From contig NZ_CP136693.1 in the NCBI RefSeq assembly GCF_032922745.1, forward strand, positions 2,046,001 to 2,110,000: DNA of 64,000 bases, in the 5' to 3' direction. Under the pieces are notes generated by a model. That model ran no database searches and had not been told where the DNA came from. It saw nothing but the letters and a program-made list of their open reading frames with translations. The translations under genes were made by a program, and so were the position numbers. Below, in pieces: positions 34,108 through 42,468 of the stretch; within the stretch, counting starts at the first letter, position 1; each line of letters opens with the position of its first letter. Origin of the DNA: Marinobacter salarius. GTDB lineage: Bacteria; Pseudomonadota; Gammaproteobacteria; Pseudomonadales; Oleiphilaceae.

Positions 34108-34410
34108 ATGAACAAGCTGACACTGAGCGCACTGGCACTGCTGATGACGCTGGGCCTTGCGGCCTGCAGCCAGGATGACAACGAAGGCGCCGATCTCGAG
34201 GAAGCTGGCGACAACGTTGAGGAAATGGCGGATGACGCCGGCGATGCGGTCGAAGAGACCTACGAAGATGCCACCGGCCAGAATGACAGCGCTTGGGACG
34301 AGACCAAGGACGCTGCTGGAGATGCTGCCGAAGAAACTGGCGAAGCGATGGAAGAAACCGGTGAAGAGATGGGCGAAGCCGCCGAGGAAGCTGGCGACTC
34401 CATGCAATAA
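34108..34410 (+). CDS. Small highly acidic lipoprotein with EE/GDA repeats
   Basis: A 100-residue predicted lipoprotein. The signal MNKLTLSALALLMTLGLAAC ends in lipobox LAAC. The mature protein is almost entirely Asp, Glu, Ala and Gly in helical repeats (EEAGDNVEEMADDAGDAVEE, EETGEAMEETGEEMGEAAEE), with few hydrophobics and almost no basic residues. AAGGA precedes the ATG. The repeats resemble amphipathic LEA-like stress helices; the role is unknown. A strong intrinsic terminator follows. Confidence 0.8.
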   Translation: MNKLTLSALALLMTLGLAACSQDDNEGADLEEAGDNVEEMADDAGDAVEETYEDATGQNDSAWDETKDAAGDAAEETGEAMEETGEEMGEAAEEAGDSMQ

Positions 34411-34423
34411 GATTGCGTCTGTG

Positions 34424-34450
34424 GCCTGCCCTTGAGGGGCAGGCTTTTTT
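34424..34450 (+). terminator. Intrinsic terminator after the acidic lipoprotein gene
   Basis: GCCTGCCC pairs with GGGCAGGC across a five-base loop and is followed by TTTTTT. Confidence 0.92.
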
Positions 34451-34477
34451 ATGGGCTGTAAGAAAATGTTAAAGAAA

Positions 34478-34510
34478 CTGTCTTTTTACTGTCTGAAATC
34501 TGTCACTTAA
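34478..34510 (+). promoter_or_regulatory. Triple Pho box (PhoB sites) upstream of phoX
   Basis: CTGTC occurs at 34478, 34489 and 34500, exactly 11 bases apart (CTGTCTTTTTA, CTGTCTGAAAT, CTGTCACTTAA). PhoB binds 11-base direct repeats of CTGTCA-type units; three in a row make one and a half Pho boxes. The array ends about 55 bases before the phoX ATG. Confidence 0.8.
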
Positions 34511-34565
34511 CCCACCGACACTGTTCTCTCGAAAACCAATAACCCACCCGAGAGAGAGCAGGACC

Positions 34566-36596
34566 ATGGCAAAGCATGACCTGGATCCCAACTACCTGGA
34601 TCCCAATTACGAGCCCGTCGTTAACCATTCAAGCAACACGCCCTTTCATCAGGTCCTTGCGGCCCGTATGCAGCGCCGTACCGTTATGAAGGGTTCCGTT
34701 GGCGCCGCGTTGGCCAGCGTTATGGGGTTGGGCCTGGCCGGCTGTGGCAGCGATGACGACGATGACAACGGTACCTCCACAGGGGGAAGTTCCACCAACA
34801 CGGATCTTGGTTTCAGTGCGGTTGCCGTATCCACCGCCAACGAAGTGGTTGTTCCTGAGGGCTATTCCTCCATCACTTTCCTGCCCTGGGGGACCCCGAT
34901 CACCGGCTCCTATCCTGAGTATAAAGCCGATGGCACCAATACCGGTGCCGATCAGGAACAGCAGGTTGGGATGCACCACGACGGTCTTCATTTCTTCCCG
35001 ATTGACCAGAAGGCCGGTGGCAACAGCTCAACGGAAGGCCTGCTGGTGATGAACCATGAGTACATCAATCAGTCTGCGCTCCATGCCAATGGGCCGACCA
35101 ACGCCGGTGATAATGGTGGCGTGCGCCCCGCCGATGAGGTTCGCAAGGAAATTGCCGCTCACGGTGTGTCTGTCGTCCATATCAAACGTGACACCAACGG
35201 TACCTGGGACGTCGTCTTCGGCAGTCCATTCAATCGTCGCATTACCGGCAGCACGGAGATGGACATCCGTGGTCCGGTACGTGGGTACAGCAAGCTGGTC
35301 ACAACATACAGCCCCAACGCGACCGAAACTCGCGGTACCCTGAACAATTGCGCGATGGGCCCAACGCCCTGGGGCACCTACCTGGCCGCGGAAGAGAACT
35401 GGCACGGCTACTTTGCCAATAGCGATGCGACCCAGCCTCGCGAGCAGACCAGACATGGTGTTGGCAGTTCCAGCCGATACGACTGGGAGTTGGCAGACGG
35501 TGCGGCCGACCAGTATGTACGGTTTAATGTGAGCACGACCGGAGCGGCTGCGACCGACGACTATCGCAACGAAGCCAACACCTACGGCTTCATGGTTGAG
35601 ATTGATCCGTTCACCCCGGAAAGCAAGCCCCAGAAACGCACTGCGTTGGGCCGCTTTGGCCATGAAGGCGTCATCTTCGCGCCGGCGAAAGAAGGTGAGC
35701 CGGTGGTGTGCTACTCCGGTGACGATTCCCGTTTCGAATACATCTACAAGTTTGTATCGTCCCAGCCATACTACGCCGCGACGGCCGGTGGCTACCTGCT
35801 GGATGGGGGTACCTTGTACGTTGCCCGCTTCAACGGGGATGGCTCTGGTGACTGGCTGGCGCTGGATCTGGACGATGCGGATTTCGCCAGCAAGGTTGCT
35901 GCGGCCGAAGGCAACATGGTCGGCGATATCCAGTTCGACGGTTTTGAGAATCAGGCAGACGTTCTGCTGAATACACGCCTCGCAGCCGATATCGCCGGTG
36001 CTACGACGATGGACCGCCCGGAATGGGGCGCCGTTGATCCCAATTCTGGCGAGGTCTATTTTACCCTGACAAACAACTCTAACCGGGGCCAGCCAGGGTT
36101 CGACGACGTCAACGCCGCCAACCCGAACTCTCCCAATGCTACCGGCCACATCATTCGCTGGACTGAAGAAGGTAACGATCACACGGCGACCAGCTTTGAC
36201 TGGGATATCTTCGTCTTTGCCGGTGAGCAGGGAACGGAAACCGTTGTCGATGGTGAAGCCGTCGTCTCCCTGAACGACGATAATATTTTCAACAGTCCGG
36301 ATGGTCTCTGGTTTGACGACAATGGCCGCCTGTGGATCCAGACCGATGGCTCTGATGCTGATCCGTACTTCAACAACATGATGCTGGCCGCTAACCCGGA
36401 GACACGCGAAATCAAGCGTTTCTTCGTTGGCCCTCAGGGTTGTGAAGTAACTGGCGTTATAAGCACACCGGACGTGAAAACCATGTTCGTTAACATCCAG
36501 CACCCGGACGGCAACTGGCCGAACGCGGCGGAGTCCCGTCCCCGCGACGCCACCGTTATTGTGACCAAAGACGATGGCGGTGTGATCGGCGCCTGA
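34566..36596 (+). CDS. phoX: PhoX-family phosphatase (DUF839), Tat-exported
   Basis: A 676-residue protein of the PhoX/DUF839 family of calcium- and iron-dependent phosphatases that release phosphate from organic esters outside the cytoplasm. A twin-Arg signal (RRTVMKGS) with lipobox LAGC suggests Tat export and lipid anchoring. An acidic spacer DDDDDN follows. Landmarks are GLLVMNHEYIN, CAMGPTPWGTYLAAEENWHGYF, RFGHEGVIFAPA, VVCYSGDDSRFEYIYKF, and SPDGLWFDDNGRLWIQTDG. The triple Pho box upstream predicts induction by phosphate limitation. A perfect terminator follows. Confidence 0.9.
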   Translation: MAKHDLDPNYLDPNYEPVVNHSSNTPFHQVLAARMQRRTVMKGSVGAALASVMGLGLAGCGSDDDDDNGTSTGGSSTNTDLGFSAVAVSTANEVVVPEGYSSITFLPWGTPITGSYPEYKADGTNTGADQEQQVGMHHDGLHFFPIDQKAGGNSSTEGLLVMNHEYINQSALHANGPTNAGDNGGVRPADEVRKEIAAHGVSVVHIKRDTNGTWDVVFGSPFNRRITGSTEMDIRGPVRGYSKLVTTYSPNATETRGTLNNCAMGPTPWGTYLAAEENWHGYFANSDATQPREQTRHGVGSSSRYDWELADGAADQYVRFNVSTTGAAATDDYRNEANTYGFMVEIDPFTPESKPQKRTALGRFGHEGVIFAPAKEGEPVVCYSGDDSRFEYIYKFVSSQPYYAATAGGYLLDGGTLYVARFNGDGSGDWLALDLDDADFASKVAAAEGNMVGDIQFDGFENQADVLLNTRLAADIAGATTMDRPEWGAVDPNSGEVYFTLTNNSNRGQPGFDDVNAANPNSPNATGHIIRWTEEGNDHTATSFDWDIFVFAGEQGTETVVDGEAVVSLNDDNIFNSPDGLWFDDNGRLWIQTDGSDADPYFNNMMLAANPETREIKRFFVGPQGCEVTGVISTPDVKTMFVNIQHPDGNWPNAAESRPRDATVIVTKDDGGVIGA

Positions 36597-36628
36597 TAGG
36601 GGCGAGGCAGACACACGCCGACAAGAAC

Positions 36629-36680
36629 AAACCGCAACACCGGATTCGTCCACCAGGACGTCTCCGGTGTTGCGGTTTTT
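36629..36680 (+). terminator. Intrinsic terminator after phoX
   Basis: AAACCGCAACACCGGA (36629-36644) pairs perfectly with TCCGGTGTTGCGGTTT (36663-36678), a 16-base stem, followed by T residues. Confidence 0.92.
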
Positions 36681-36744
36681 GTGTTTCAGTTTTTCCTCAA
36701 TCAGCCGTAGAACGAGTATGGGTCAACTAAAGTAGCAGTTATAA

Positions 36745-36763
36745 GTAAAGATCAATTCTTTAC
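36745..36763. promoter_or_regulatory. Inverted repeat upstream of the chemoreceptor gene
   Basis: GTAAAGA-TCAAT-TCTTTAC is a perfect 7-base dyad about 60 bases before the chemoreceptor ATG. It could be an operator or a leader hairpin. No sigma28 flagellar promoter was found. Confidence 0.35.
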
Positions 36764-36821
36764 TCTCACGAGTAGTCGTCAAAAAAATGCATTCACTAAT
36801 AATGAAAACAATGAGGTGGAT

Positions 36822-38462
36822 ATGGGGTTGCTCAGCCGGCCTGTTCTGGTTGCGGGGGTGTCAGTCGCTGTTGTTGTCGCCTTTGGGGCTTTCATGGTGG
36901 CGCCGTTGATAGGATTGGATAGCGCGTCGCTGGTGGCGGGCGTGGTTATTGGTCTGGTCGTCGCCACCGCGTTTCTGGTTTTACGCGTGCTGGAACCGGT
37001 TGAACGTTCCATCAAGCAACTCAACGCAGGTGAGCTGCCAGCGGGTAGTCCCCTGGGCAAACAGTGTGCAAGCCTCCTCGCAGATGCCAAAGCAGGGCGG
37101 GCACTGGTGGAAACACTGTCCGGCAGTGCCGACAGGAGTGCCATCTCTGCAGCCCAGGTGTCCTACGCGGCCGATCAACTGAAGATTCGCCTGGACCGGC
37201 AGGTCAGCGAAACTGCGCAGATGGCGGAGTACGCGGGGCAGATTACCGAGAGTGTGCGTGAATCTGCCCAGCAGGCCACCGATGCTGCGACCATGGCTCT
37301 GCAGAACCGCCAGGTCAGCGTTGAGGGCCGTGACGCATTGTCATCAGCCATCGACAGTGTACGGGCGGTGCATGAACAGTCCAGTGAGAACCTGAGGCTG
37401 ATCCAGGAACTCAACGAAAAATCCAACAAGATCCAGGGTGTCACCACCACCATTCAGGGTATTGCGGAGCAAACCAACCTGCTGGCCTTGAACGCGGCAA
37501 TTGAGGCCGCGCGTGCCGGCGATCAGGGGCGGGGCTTTGCGGTGGTTGCCGACGAGGTCAGGCAATTGGCCGGGCGAACCGCCCAGGCAACCGGTGAGGT
37601 GGCCGAAACACTGCAGGAAATACGTTCCGATACCTCCCTGATTGTCTCGCGGATTGAGGACCTGGCCAAGAGCGTGGAATCCGGCCTGGAGTCGGTTGAA
37701 AGCGTTGGCGAGCGCCTGGATCAGATTCGCGATCAATCTGACCGTGTGCAGCAACAGGTGGCGCGCATTGCCGAGATCGACCAGAACAACGAGCAGAGCC
37801 TGGAACAGGTATCGTCGGCCATTGAAACGGTTCGGGATCAGATTACCGAGAGCGATACCAGCGTTGCGTCGCTCGCCCAGCAGGCAGCGACACTGATGGA
37901 ACTGGCGGAAGAAGCCAACGCGGCGTTTGCATTAAACAGTGATGAAAGCTACCACAGATTCTTCTACGACCAGGCTCGTCAGGGTGCGGAGCGGATTGGT
38001 AAGCTTTTCGAGCAGGCGGTTCGAGATGGACAACTGGCGGAAAGTGCTCTGTTTGATAAAAAGAGGACACCCATTCCCAAGACTGATCCGCAGAAGTATT
38101 CGAGCAGCTTTGACCGATTCACGGATCAGCAACTGCCAACCGTGCAGGAAGCGGTTAAAGGCGCTCACCCGTCGATGGTTTTCGCGATTGCCGCAGCGCC
38201 GGATGGCTATGTGCCGACTCATAACCGCGATTTCGCCCACGCACCAACGGGTGACTCGAAAGTGGATCTGGTCAAGAGTCGCAGCAAGCGGCTGTTCAAC
38301 GACCGCACCGGTGCCCGGTGTGGTAGTCATACCCAGAATATGCTCCTACAGACCTACCGCCGGGATACTGGCGAAGTCATGCATGACCTGTCAGTGCCGG
38401 TCTACGTGAATGGCAATCACTGGGGCGGCTTCCGCCTGGGTTACAAGCCGGATAGCCGCTGA
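36822..38462 (+). CDS. Methyl-accepting chemotaxis protein with C-terminal sensor-like region
   Basis: A 546-residue chemoreceptor. Two N-terminal helices (about residues 8-30 and 35-55) are joined by a very short loop, so there is essentially no periplasmic sensor. The signalling hairpin tip is IAEQTNLLALNAAIEAARAGDQGRGFAVVADEVRQLA. After the coiled coil a further 170 residues follow (VFAIAAAPDGYVPTHN, DRTGARCGSHTQNMLLQTYRRD, DLSVPVYVNGNHWGGFRLGY), which resemble a Cache/PAS-like sensing fold. This places the sensor at the C terminus in the cytoplasm. The ligand is unknown. GAGG a few bases upstream supports this ATG. Confidence 0.88.
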   Translation: MGLLSRPVLVAGVSVAVVVAFGAFMVAPLIGLDSASLVAGVVIGLVVATAFLVLRVLEPVERSIKQLNAGELPAGSPLGKQCASLLADAKAGRALVETLSGSADRSAISAAQVSYAADQLKIRLDRQVSETAQMAEYAGQITESVRESAQQATDAATMALQNRQVSVEGRDALSSAIDSVRAVHEQSSENLRLIQELNEKSNKIQGVTTTIQGIAEQTNLLALNAAIEAARAGDQGRGFAVVADEVRQLAGRTAQATGEVAETLQEIRSDTSLIVSRIEDLAKSVESGLESVESVGERLDQIRDQSDRVQQQVARIAEIDQNNEQSLEQVSSAIETVRDQITESDTSVASLAQQAATLMELAEEANAAFALNSDESYHRFFYDQARQGAERIGKLFEQAVRDGQLAESALFDKKRTPIPKTDPQKYSSSFDRFTDQQLPTVQEAVKGAHPSMVFAIAAAPDGYVPTHNRDFAHAPTGDSKVDLVKSRSKRLFNDRTGARCGSHTQNMLLQTYRRDTGEVMHDLSVPVYVNGNHWGGFRLGYKPDSR

Positions 38463-38527
38463 GCCCCAGCGGTTTCCGGCTTCTGTTGCTGTGATACACT
38501 GCGGGTGTGGAGCCAGAGGAGAGTGAC

Positions 38528-38899
38528 TTGTCCGAGCACGAATACATCCCCGCCAATGCAGACCCCATAGCACGACGTGAAGAGCCAGGCCGCAACCTGG
38601 CGGTGCTGGTTTATATTCTGCAGGCGCTGTCGTTCTTTGTCGGCGGCATCACCGGTCTGGTGGGCGTGATCATCAACTACGTCAAGCTCGATGACGTAAA
38701 TAGCACCTGGATAGAGCCTCATTTCCGTTGGCAGATACGGACCTTCTGGATCGGGCTGTTATGGACGGTGATTGGCATTGTGACGACGCCACTGATCGTT
38801 GGCTGGTTTGTGTTGCTGGGTATCTCCATCTGGATCATCTACCGCATTGTGAAAGGCGCCCTGGCTTTGAATGACGGGAAGCCACCGGAACCTCACTGA
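38528..38899 (+). CDS. DUF4870 family membrane protein
   Basis: A 123-residue inner-membrane protein with three hydrophobic helices. LVYILQALSFFVGGITGLVGVIINYVK, HFRWQIRTFWIGLLWTVIGIV and FVLLGISIWIIYRIVKGALALN follow the DUF4870/YccF-like layout; the function is unknown. A TTG start is chosen because AGAGGAG lies seven bases upstream; a GTG seven codons earlier lacks a site. It overlaps the convergent MFS gene by seven bases. Confidence 0.8.
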   Translation: MSEHEYIPANADPIARREEPGRNLAVLVYILQALSFFVGGITGLVGVIINYVKLDDVNSTWIEPHFRWQIRTFWIGLLWTVIGIVTTPLIVGWFVLLGISIWIIYRIVKGALALNDGKPPEPH

Positions 38900-40209
38900 T
38901 CCTCGGTCACTTCCCTTAACCGGGTGGCGCTGATGGCACCGGCCAGCCCCATGGCGCCCAGCGTCAGTATCACCGCTACATCCGATATCATCGATACCAG
39001 CGCTGTCAGCCCGCCAGTCGCCAGCAACAGCACCCCAATAACGGTATTGCTCACGGAGGTATAGTCGGTGCGTTTGTTGCCGCCGGCCATATCCACCAGA
39101 TACGTTTTACGTCCCAGTCGAACCCCCGCATGCGCAATGCTCAGCACGAAGAACCCCGCGGGATAGAACCAGACGCTGGAGGTTGCTTCGCCCGCAAACA
39201 AAGCGGTCAGGCCCACCGTCAGGCAGGCGCCACTGGCGACAATGGCACCGCGAATCATTACCCGACGGCTGGACTCGTCCGCCATCCAACCCCACACACT
39301 GGCACTGATGGAACTGGCGAGGCTGCTTGCCAGCAGAAAGACGCCCAGAAGCCAGCCGGTGTCCGAGTTTTTCTGGGCGAGCACGACGAAGTAGGGTGAC
39401 GCCAGCGCCGAGCACAACAGCAGGGCACGGGTAATCACGAAGTGCCGGAAGGGCGCGTCGTCCCTGAGAAGGGACAGGCTTTTGAGCGCGTCACCGAGGG
39501 CATTGCCACCACCGCCGGTTTCGCCCTCGTATTCGTCAACGGAGGCGAATAGAAAGCCGGCAATGATCCAGAGGCAGGCAGCCAACAAGAGCAGGAGGGT
39601 GTAGAAAAGTACGCCAGGGTCACCCCGGTCCCAGAACAGCAAGGCGGTCAGGATGACCGTTGCGGTCCCACCGATGGTGGAGGCCAGGCCAGACAGCCGC
39701 CCCCGGCGTTTCTTCGGGATGCATTTTCCCTGCACGTCCTTCATGGACACCGAGCAAAATCCCCGGGCCAGGGAAAACAGCACCAATGCACCCACCACGC
39801 CGGCGCCCGCGGCATAGCCCTCCAGGAACCAGACACTCGCTGCCATGCCCAGAACGCTGGCCGCCTGACCAAAGCTTCCCAGGGTCCAGAACCATTTACG
39901 CACAGGCTTGCGCCGGACCCAGGCACCGATCACCATTTGCGGAATCATAGAGCCGGACTCACGGATCGGGACCAGCCAGGCCACCAGGGCAGGTGCCCCA
40001 ATCGCGCTTAAAAGCCAAGCCAGCACGGTCTTGGGGCTGATCAGCAAGTCACCCAGTTTGGTCAGCACGTTGCTGCCGAGGATCAGGAAGAAGTTGCGTG
40101 GCACCTCACGGCAGGCTTCATCGGGGATGTCCGTGCAGACCCGGGCGTCTTCTTCGTTGGCAATCAGGCTGTAAACCTGGTCGAGGGTGTCCGTGTTTCT
40201 GGCGGGCAA
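38893..40209 (-). CDS. Major facilitator superfamily transporter
   Basis: A 438-residue membrane protein with about 12 helices. It starts with a hydrophilic 35-residue cytoplasmic stretch containing CTDIPDEACREVPRN. A central loop KCIPKKRRGRLSGLASTIGG is MFS-like (RRGR). The substrate is unknown. The acidic N terminus and the absence of the usual motif A in clear form make this an unusual MFS branch. It is convergent with the DUF4870 gene. Confidence 0.75.
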   Translation of the reverse strand: MPARNTDTLDQVYSLIANEEDARVCTDIPDEACREVPRNFFLILGSNVLTKLGDLLISPKTVLAWLLSAIGAPALVAWLVPIRESGSMIPQMVIGAWVRRKPVRKWFWTLGSFGQAASVLGMAASVWFLEGYAAGAGVVGALVLFSLARGFCSVSMKDVQGKCIPKKRRGRLSGLASTIGGTATVILTALLFWDRGDPGVLFYTLLLLLAACLWIIAGFLFASVDEYEGETGGGGNALGDALKSLSLLRDDAPFRHFVITRALLLCSALASPYFVVLAQKNSDTGWLLGVFLLASSLASSISASVWGWMADESSRRVMIRGAIVASGACLTVGLTALFAGEATSSVWFYPAGFFVLSIAHAGVRLGRKTYLVDMAGGNKRTDYTSVSNTVIGVLLLATGGLTALVSMISDVAVILTLGAMGLAGAISATRLREVTEDQ

Positions 40210-40294
40210 GTTGCCGTCCTCCTGAACAAATGGCTTATAAGGATACCAGCTAAGGCGAGTTGCCTTAAGGCAGGAGGGCCGCGTTGCGGGTGAT

Positions 40295-41416
40295 TCAGAC
40301 CAGGTGGTGGTCCCACTGGACCGGCAGATCGGCGATTTGCCGTGATTGATTGTCCTGCCCCAGACGCACCAGTTTTCCGCGTCCGGAGGAGATCAGGAAA
40401 TCGCCTCCTGCCAAGGCCTGGACGCCAGCGCAGTCGGGTATGGACGCCCTGGCCAGCAGTTCGCCAGTGATGCCATTGAACACCACGGCGGTGCCGCCCA
40501 CCGGCGACGCGGCAGCGACAAGGTCATTCTCGGGATGGGCAATAACGCTGGCGATGTAGTTGGCCAGTGCTGCCTGGGTATCCTCATCGAATCGGATTTC
40601 CTGAAGCTGACCGCCTTCCAGCCGGGCGATGAGGGCGGGGGACTCGTGAAGCGGGCCCTGGTACTGGTAGGCAACGTACACCCGGCTGTTAGAACCGGTA
40701 CTGACGTGACGGGCGCTTTGCTGGTGATGGGCAGGGTTGAATCGCCCAATAATCCGACCGCTATGGCGGTTCATCAGGATCAGCGCAGGTTCCATGGTGT
40801 CGAGGTTCAGCTTGAGGCGATCGTAGTCGGGGTGGGTCAGTATGCCGCCGAGGCCGATCACCAGTGTTTCCCCGTCCGGGTGCAGTGTCAGTTCATGGGG
40901 GCCAATGCCCTGAAGCTCAAAGGTATCGACCCGCTGATAATTCTGCTCCGCGTCATAGACGGCAATAATGCCTTGCCCCGGCTCGTAGCGGCTGGCGGTG
41001 ACATAGAGCCAGCGGCCGTCGGGGGAGAATACTCCATGACCGACAAAGTGTTCCCCGGAGGCTGCCTTGACGCGATGGGTCCTGTTGCCGCTGAGGGCAT
41101 CGAACGCGTAAAACGCCCAGCCGGGCCGGCGTTCGAAAAAGAGGACCTGTGAGCCCGCGGGTCGTGCACAGCCGCTGTGGCAACGGGTGTCGACCGGCGA
41201 CTCCCATACGGGTTGACCTTTGCGGTTGATGGCACTAATGCCGAACTTGCCCCCGGGCAGTCCCACGGCGCCGACGTACTGTTCTGGCGCGTAATCCGCT
41301 TTCCGAGGCAGCAGGCTGCAGCCGGACAGGGTGGCTGCCAGTCCTCCCGCCATACCCGCTTTCAGTAATTGTCTGCGGTTGATAAGCGCACCTCCGGGTT
41401 GTCTGTTGCTGCTCAT
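40295..41416 (-). CDS. DUF1513 protein of the imelysin iron cluster (Tat lipoprotein)
   Basis: A 373-residue protein with a twin-Arg signal (NRRQLLKAGMAGGLAATLSGC, RR-x-x-L plus lipobox). The rest is a seven-bladed propeller-like sequence (RWLYVTASRYEPGQGIIAVYD, GPHELTLHPDGETLVIGLGGI). DUF1513 proteins travel with imelysins and di-haem oxidoreductases in predicted iron-uptake clusters; the exact role is unknown. It is the last gene of the four-gene minus-strand set and shares one base with the upstream imelysin gene. Confidence 0.85.
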   Translation of the reverse strand: MSSNRQPGGALINRRQLLKAGMAGGLAATLSGCSLLPRKADYAPEQYVGAVGLPGGKFGISAINRKGQPVWESPVDTRCHSGCARPAGSQVLFFERRPGWAFYAFDALSGNRTHRVKAASGEHFVGHGVFSPDGRWLYVTASRYEPGQGIIAVYDAEQNYQRVDTFELQGIGPHELTLHPDGETLVIGLGGILTHPDYDRLKLNLDTMEPALILMNRHSGRIIGRFNPAHHQQSARHVSTGSNSRVYVAYQYQGPLHESPALIARLEGGQLQEIRFDEDTQAALANYIASVIAHPENDLVAAASPVGGTAVVFNGITGELLARASIPDCAGVQALAGGDFLISSGRGKLVRLGQDNQSRQIADLPVQWDHHLV

Positions 41417-42459
41417 CAGTCGCCGTCGCTGGAATTGAAGCCGCGAATGACGCCGAGTTCAACCGCTGCCTGATCATTGATCAGCGTGGTTAACTGGGAA
41501 ACGTCAACGTAGAAGCCCTGGAGCAGGGAAAAGGCGTTGTCATTGGAAAGCAGTTCAGTCATGGGGCGATGGAGTTCCGGGAAGTGCTCCTGAACGTCCT
41601 TGAACTGGTTTTCAATTCGTGGACCCAGTTGCGGCTGTTCGCTTTCTTTGAGCAGCTGTGTCAGACCCGGTAGGAAAGACTGCTCCAGGCCGTGGATGGT
41701 TGCTTCAATGGTCTTCAGACTGCCTCCGCTACGCCAGGCATCGGCGGCGTAGACGGAGCGCTTGCCGTTCCCACGGAGGCCCATGGGCTGGGCAAGTCGA
41801 CGATCCTCCAGAATCTCCAGGGCCGCCATGCCGGCACGGATGGTGGTGTCGCGGTATTGTTCCGTGGCCAGGTAATCCTCACGGAACGCCTGCCATTGAT
41901 CACTGAGTTGCTGGCCATTGGCTTCGATGTGGCTGGCAACCGCCCTCAGCAGGCCGCAGGTCTTTTCCGCAGGTAGGGCATTGTCGCTGGCGTTCAATGG
42001 TTCGTCGTACAACAGGTACTCCAGCATTGGAAAGCCCTGAACGGCCACGCCGGACTCGGCAACGACCTCACCCGATATCGGGTCTTCCGAGTTCAGCAGA
42101 TAGCTGGCTTTGCGGGCAATGAGGTTTTTCGGGTCGGGCCAGAACTGGAACTGCCAGGCAAGGTTGTCGCTCTCGACCGGGCCAAAGTCCACATAACGGA
42201 CACGTTGCCACGCCAGGAAGGCGTTCAGCCAGGCTTGCTCAAGGGCATCGCGTGACGCCTGTTCCGGCGCACTGCAGTAGTCCGCAGCGGCAATGGACAA
42301 GTCGCCTGCTTCGGCGACCAGAGACTGGTAACCCGCGAGAATACCCCGGTGCCATTGCTGTTCCGCGTTGTTGCTCGTTCCAGGCTGGCTGGCAGCCATG
42401 CCGGCAATTGGAGCCAGTATCAGCGCGCAAATGCCCACGGTTTTCGTCAATAGTTGCAT
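41416..42459 (-). CDS. Imelysin-family periplasmic protein (second copy)
   Basis: A 347-residue secreted protein (signal peptide ending MAASQ). Imelysin features include AWLNAFLAWQRVRYVDFGPV, QGFPMLEYLLYDEPL, and WRSGGSLKTIEATIHGLEQSFLPGL. The imelysin GxHxxE motif appears here as GFPMLE, with His replaced by Pro, unlike the first copy. Imelysin/IrpA/EfeM-type proteins are linked to iron uptake. It lies 9 bases after the di-haem oxidoreductase gene. Confidence 0.85.
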   Translation of the reverse strand: MQLLTKTVGICALILAPIAGMAASQPGTSNNAEQQWHRGILAGYQSLVAEAGDLSIAAADYCSAPEQASRDALEQAWLNAFLAWQRVRYVDFGPVESDNLAWQFQFWPDPKNLIARKASYLLNSEDPISGEVVAESGVAVQGFPMLEYLLYDEPLNASDNALPAEKTCGLLRAVASHIEANGQQLSDQWQAFREDYLATEQYRDTTIRAGMAALEILEDRRLAQPMGLRGNGKRSVYAADAWRSGGSLKTIEATIHGLEQSFLPGLTQLLKESEQPQLGPRIENQFKDVQEHFPELHRPMTELLSNDNAFSLLQGFYVDVSQLTTLINDQAAVELGVIRGFNSSDGD

Positions 42460-42468
42460 GGCGTGTCC

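Noticed and set aside
35028..36653. A 541-residue open frame on the minus strand opposite phoX
   Set aside because: It covers the coding strand of a well supported gene and its sequence has no family features; long antisense frames are expected in GC-rich DNA.
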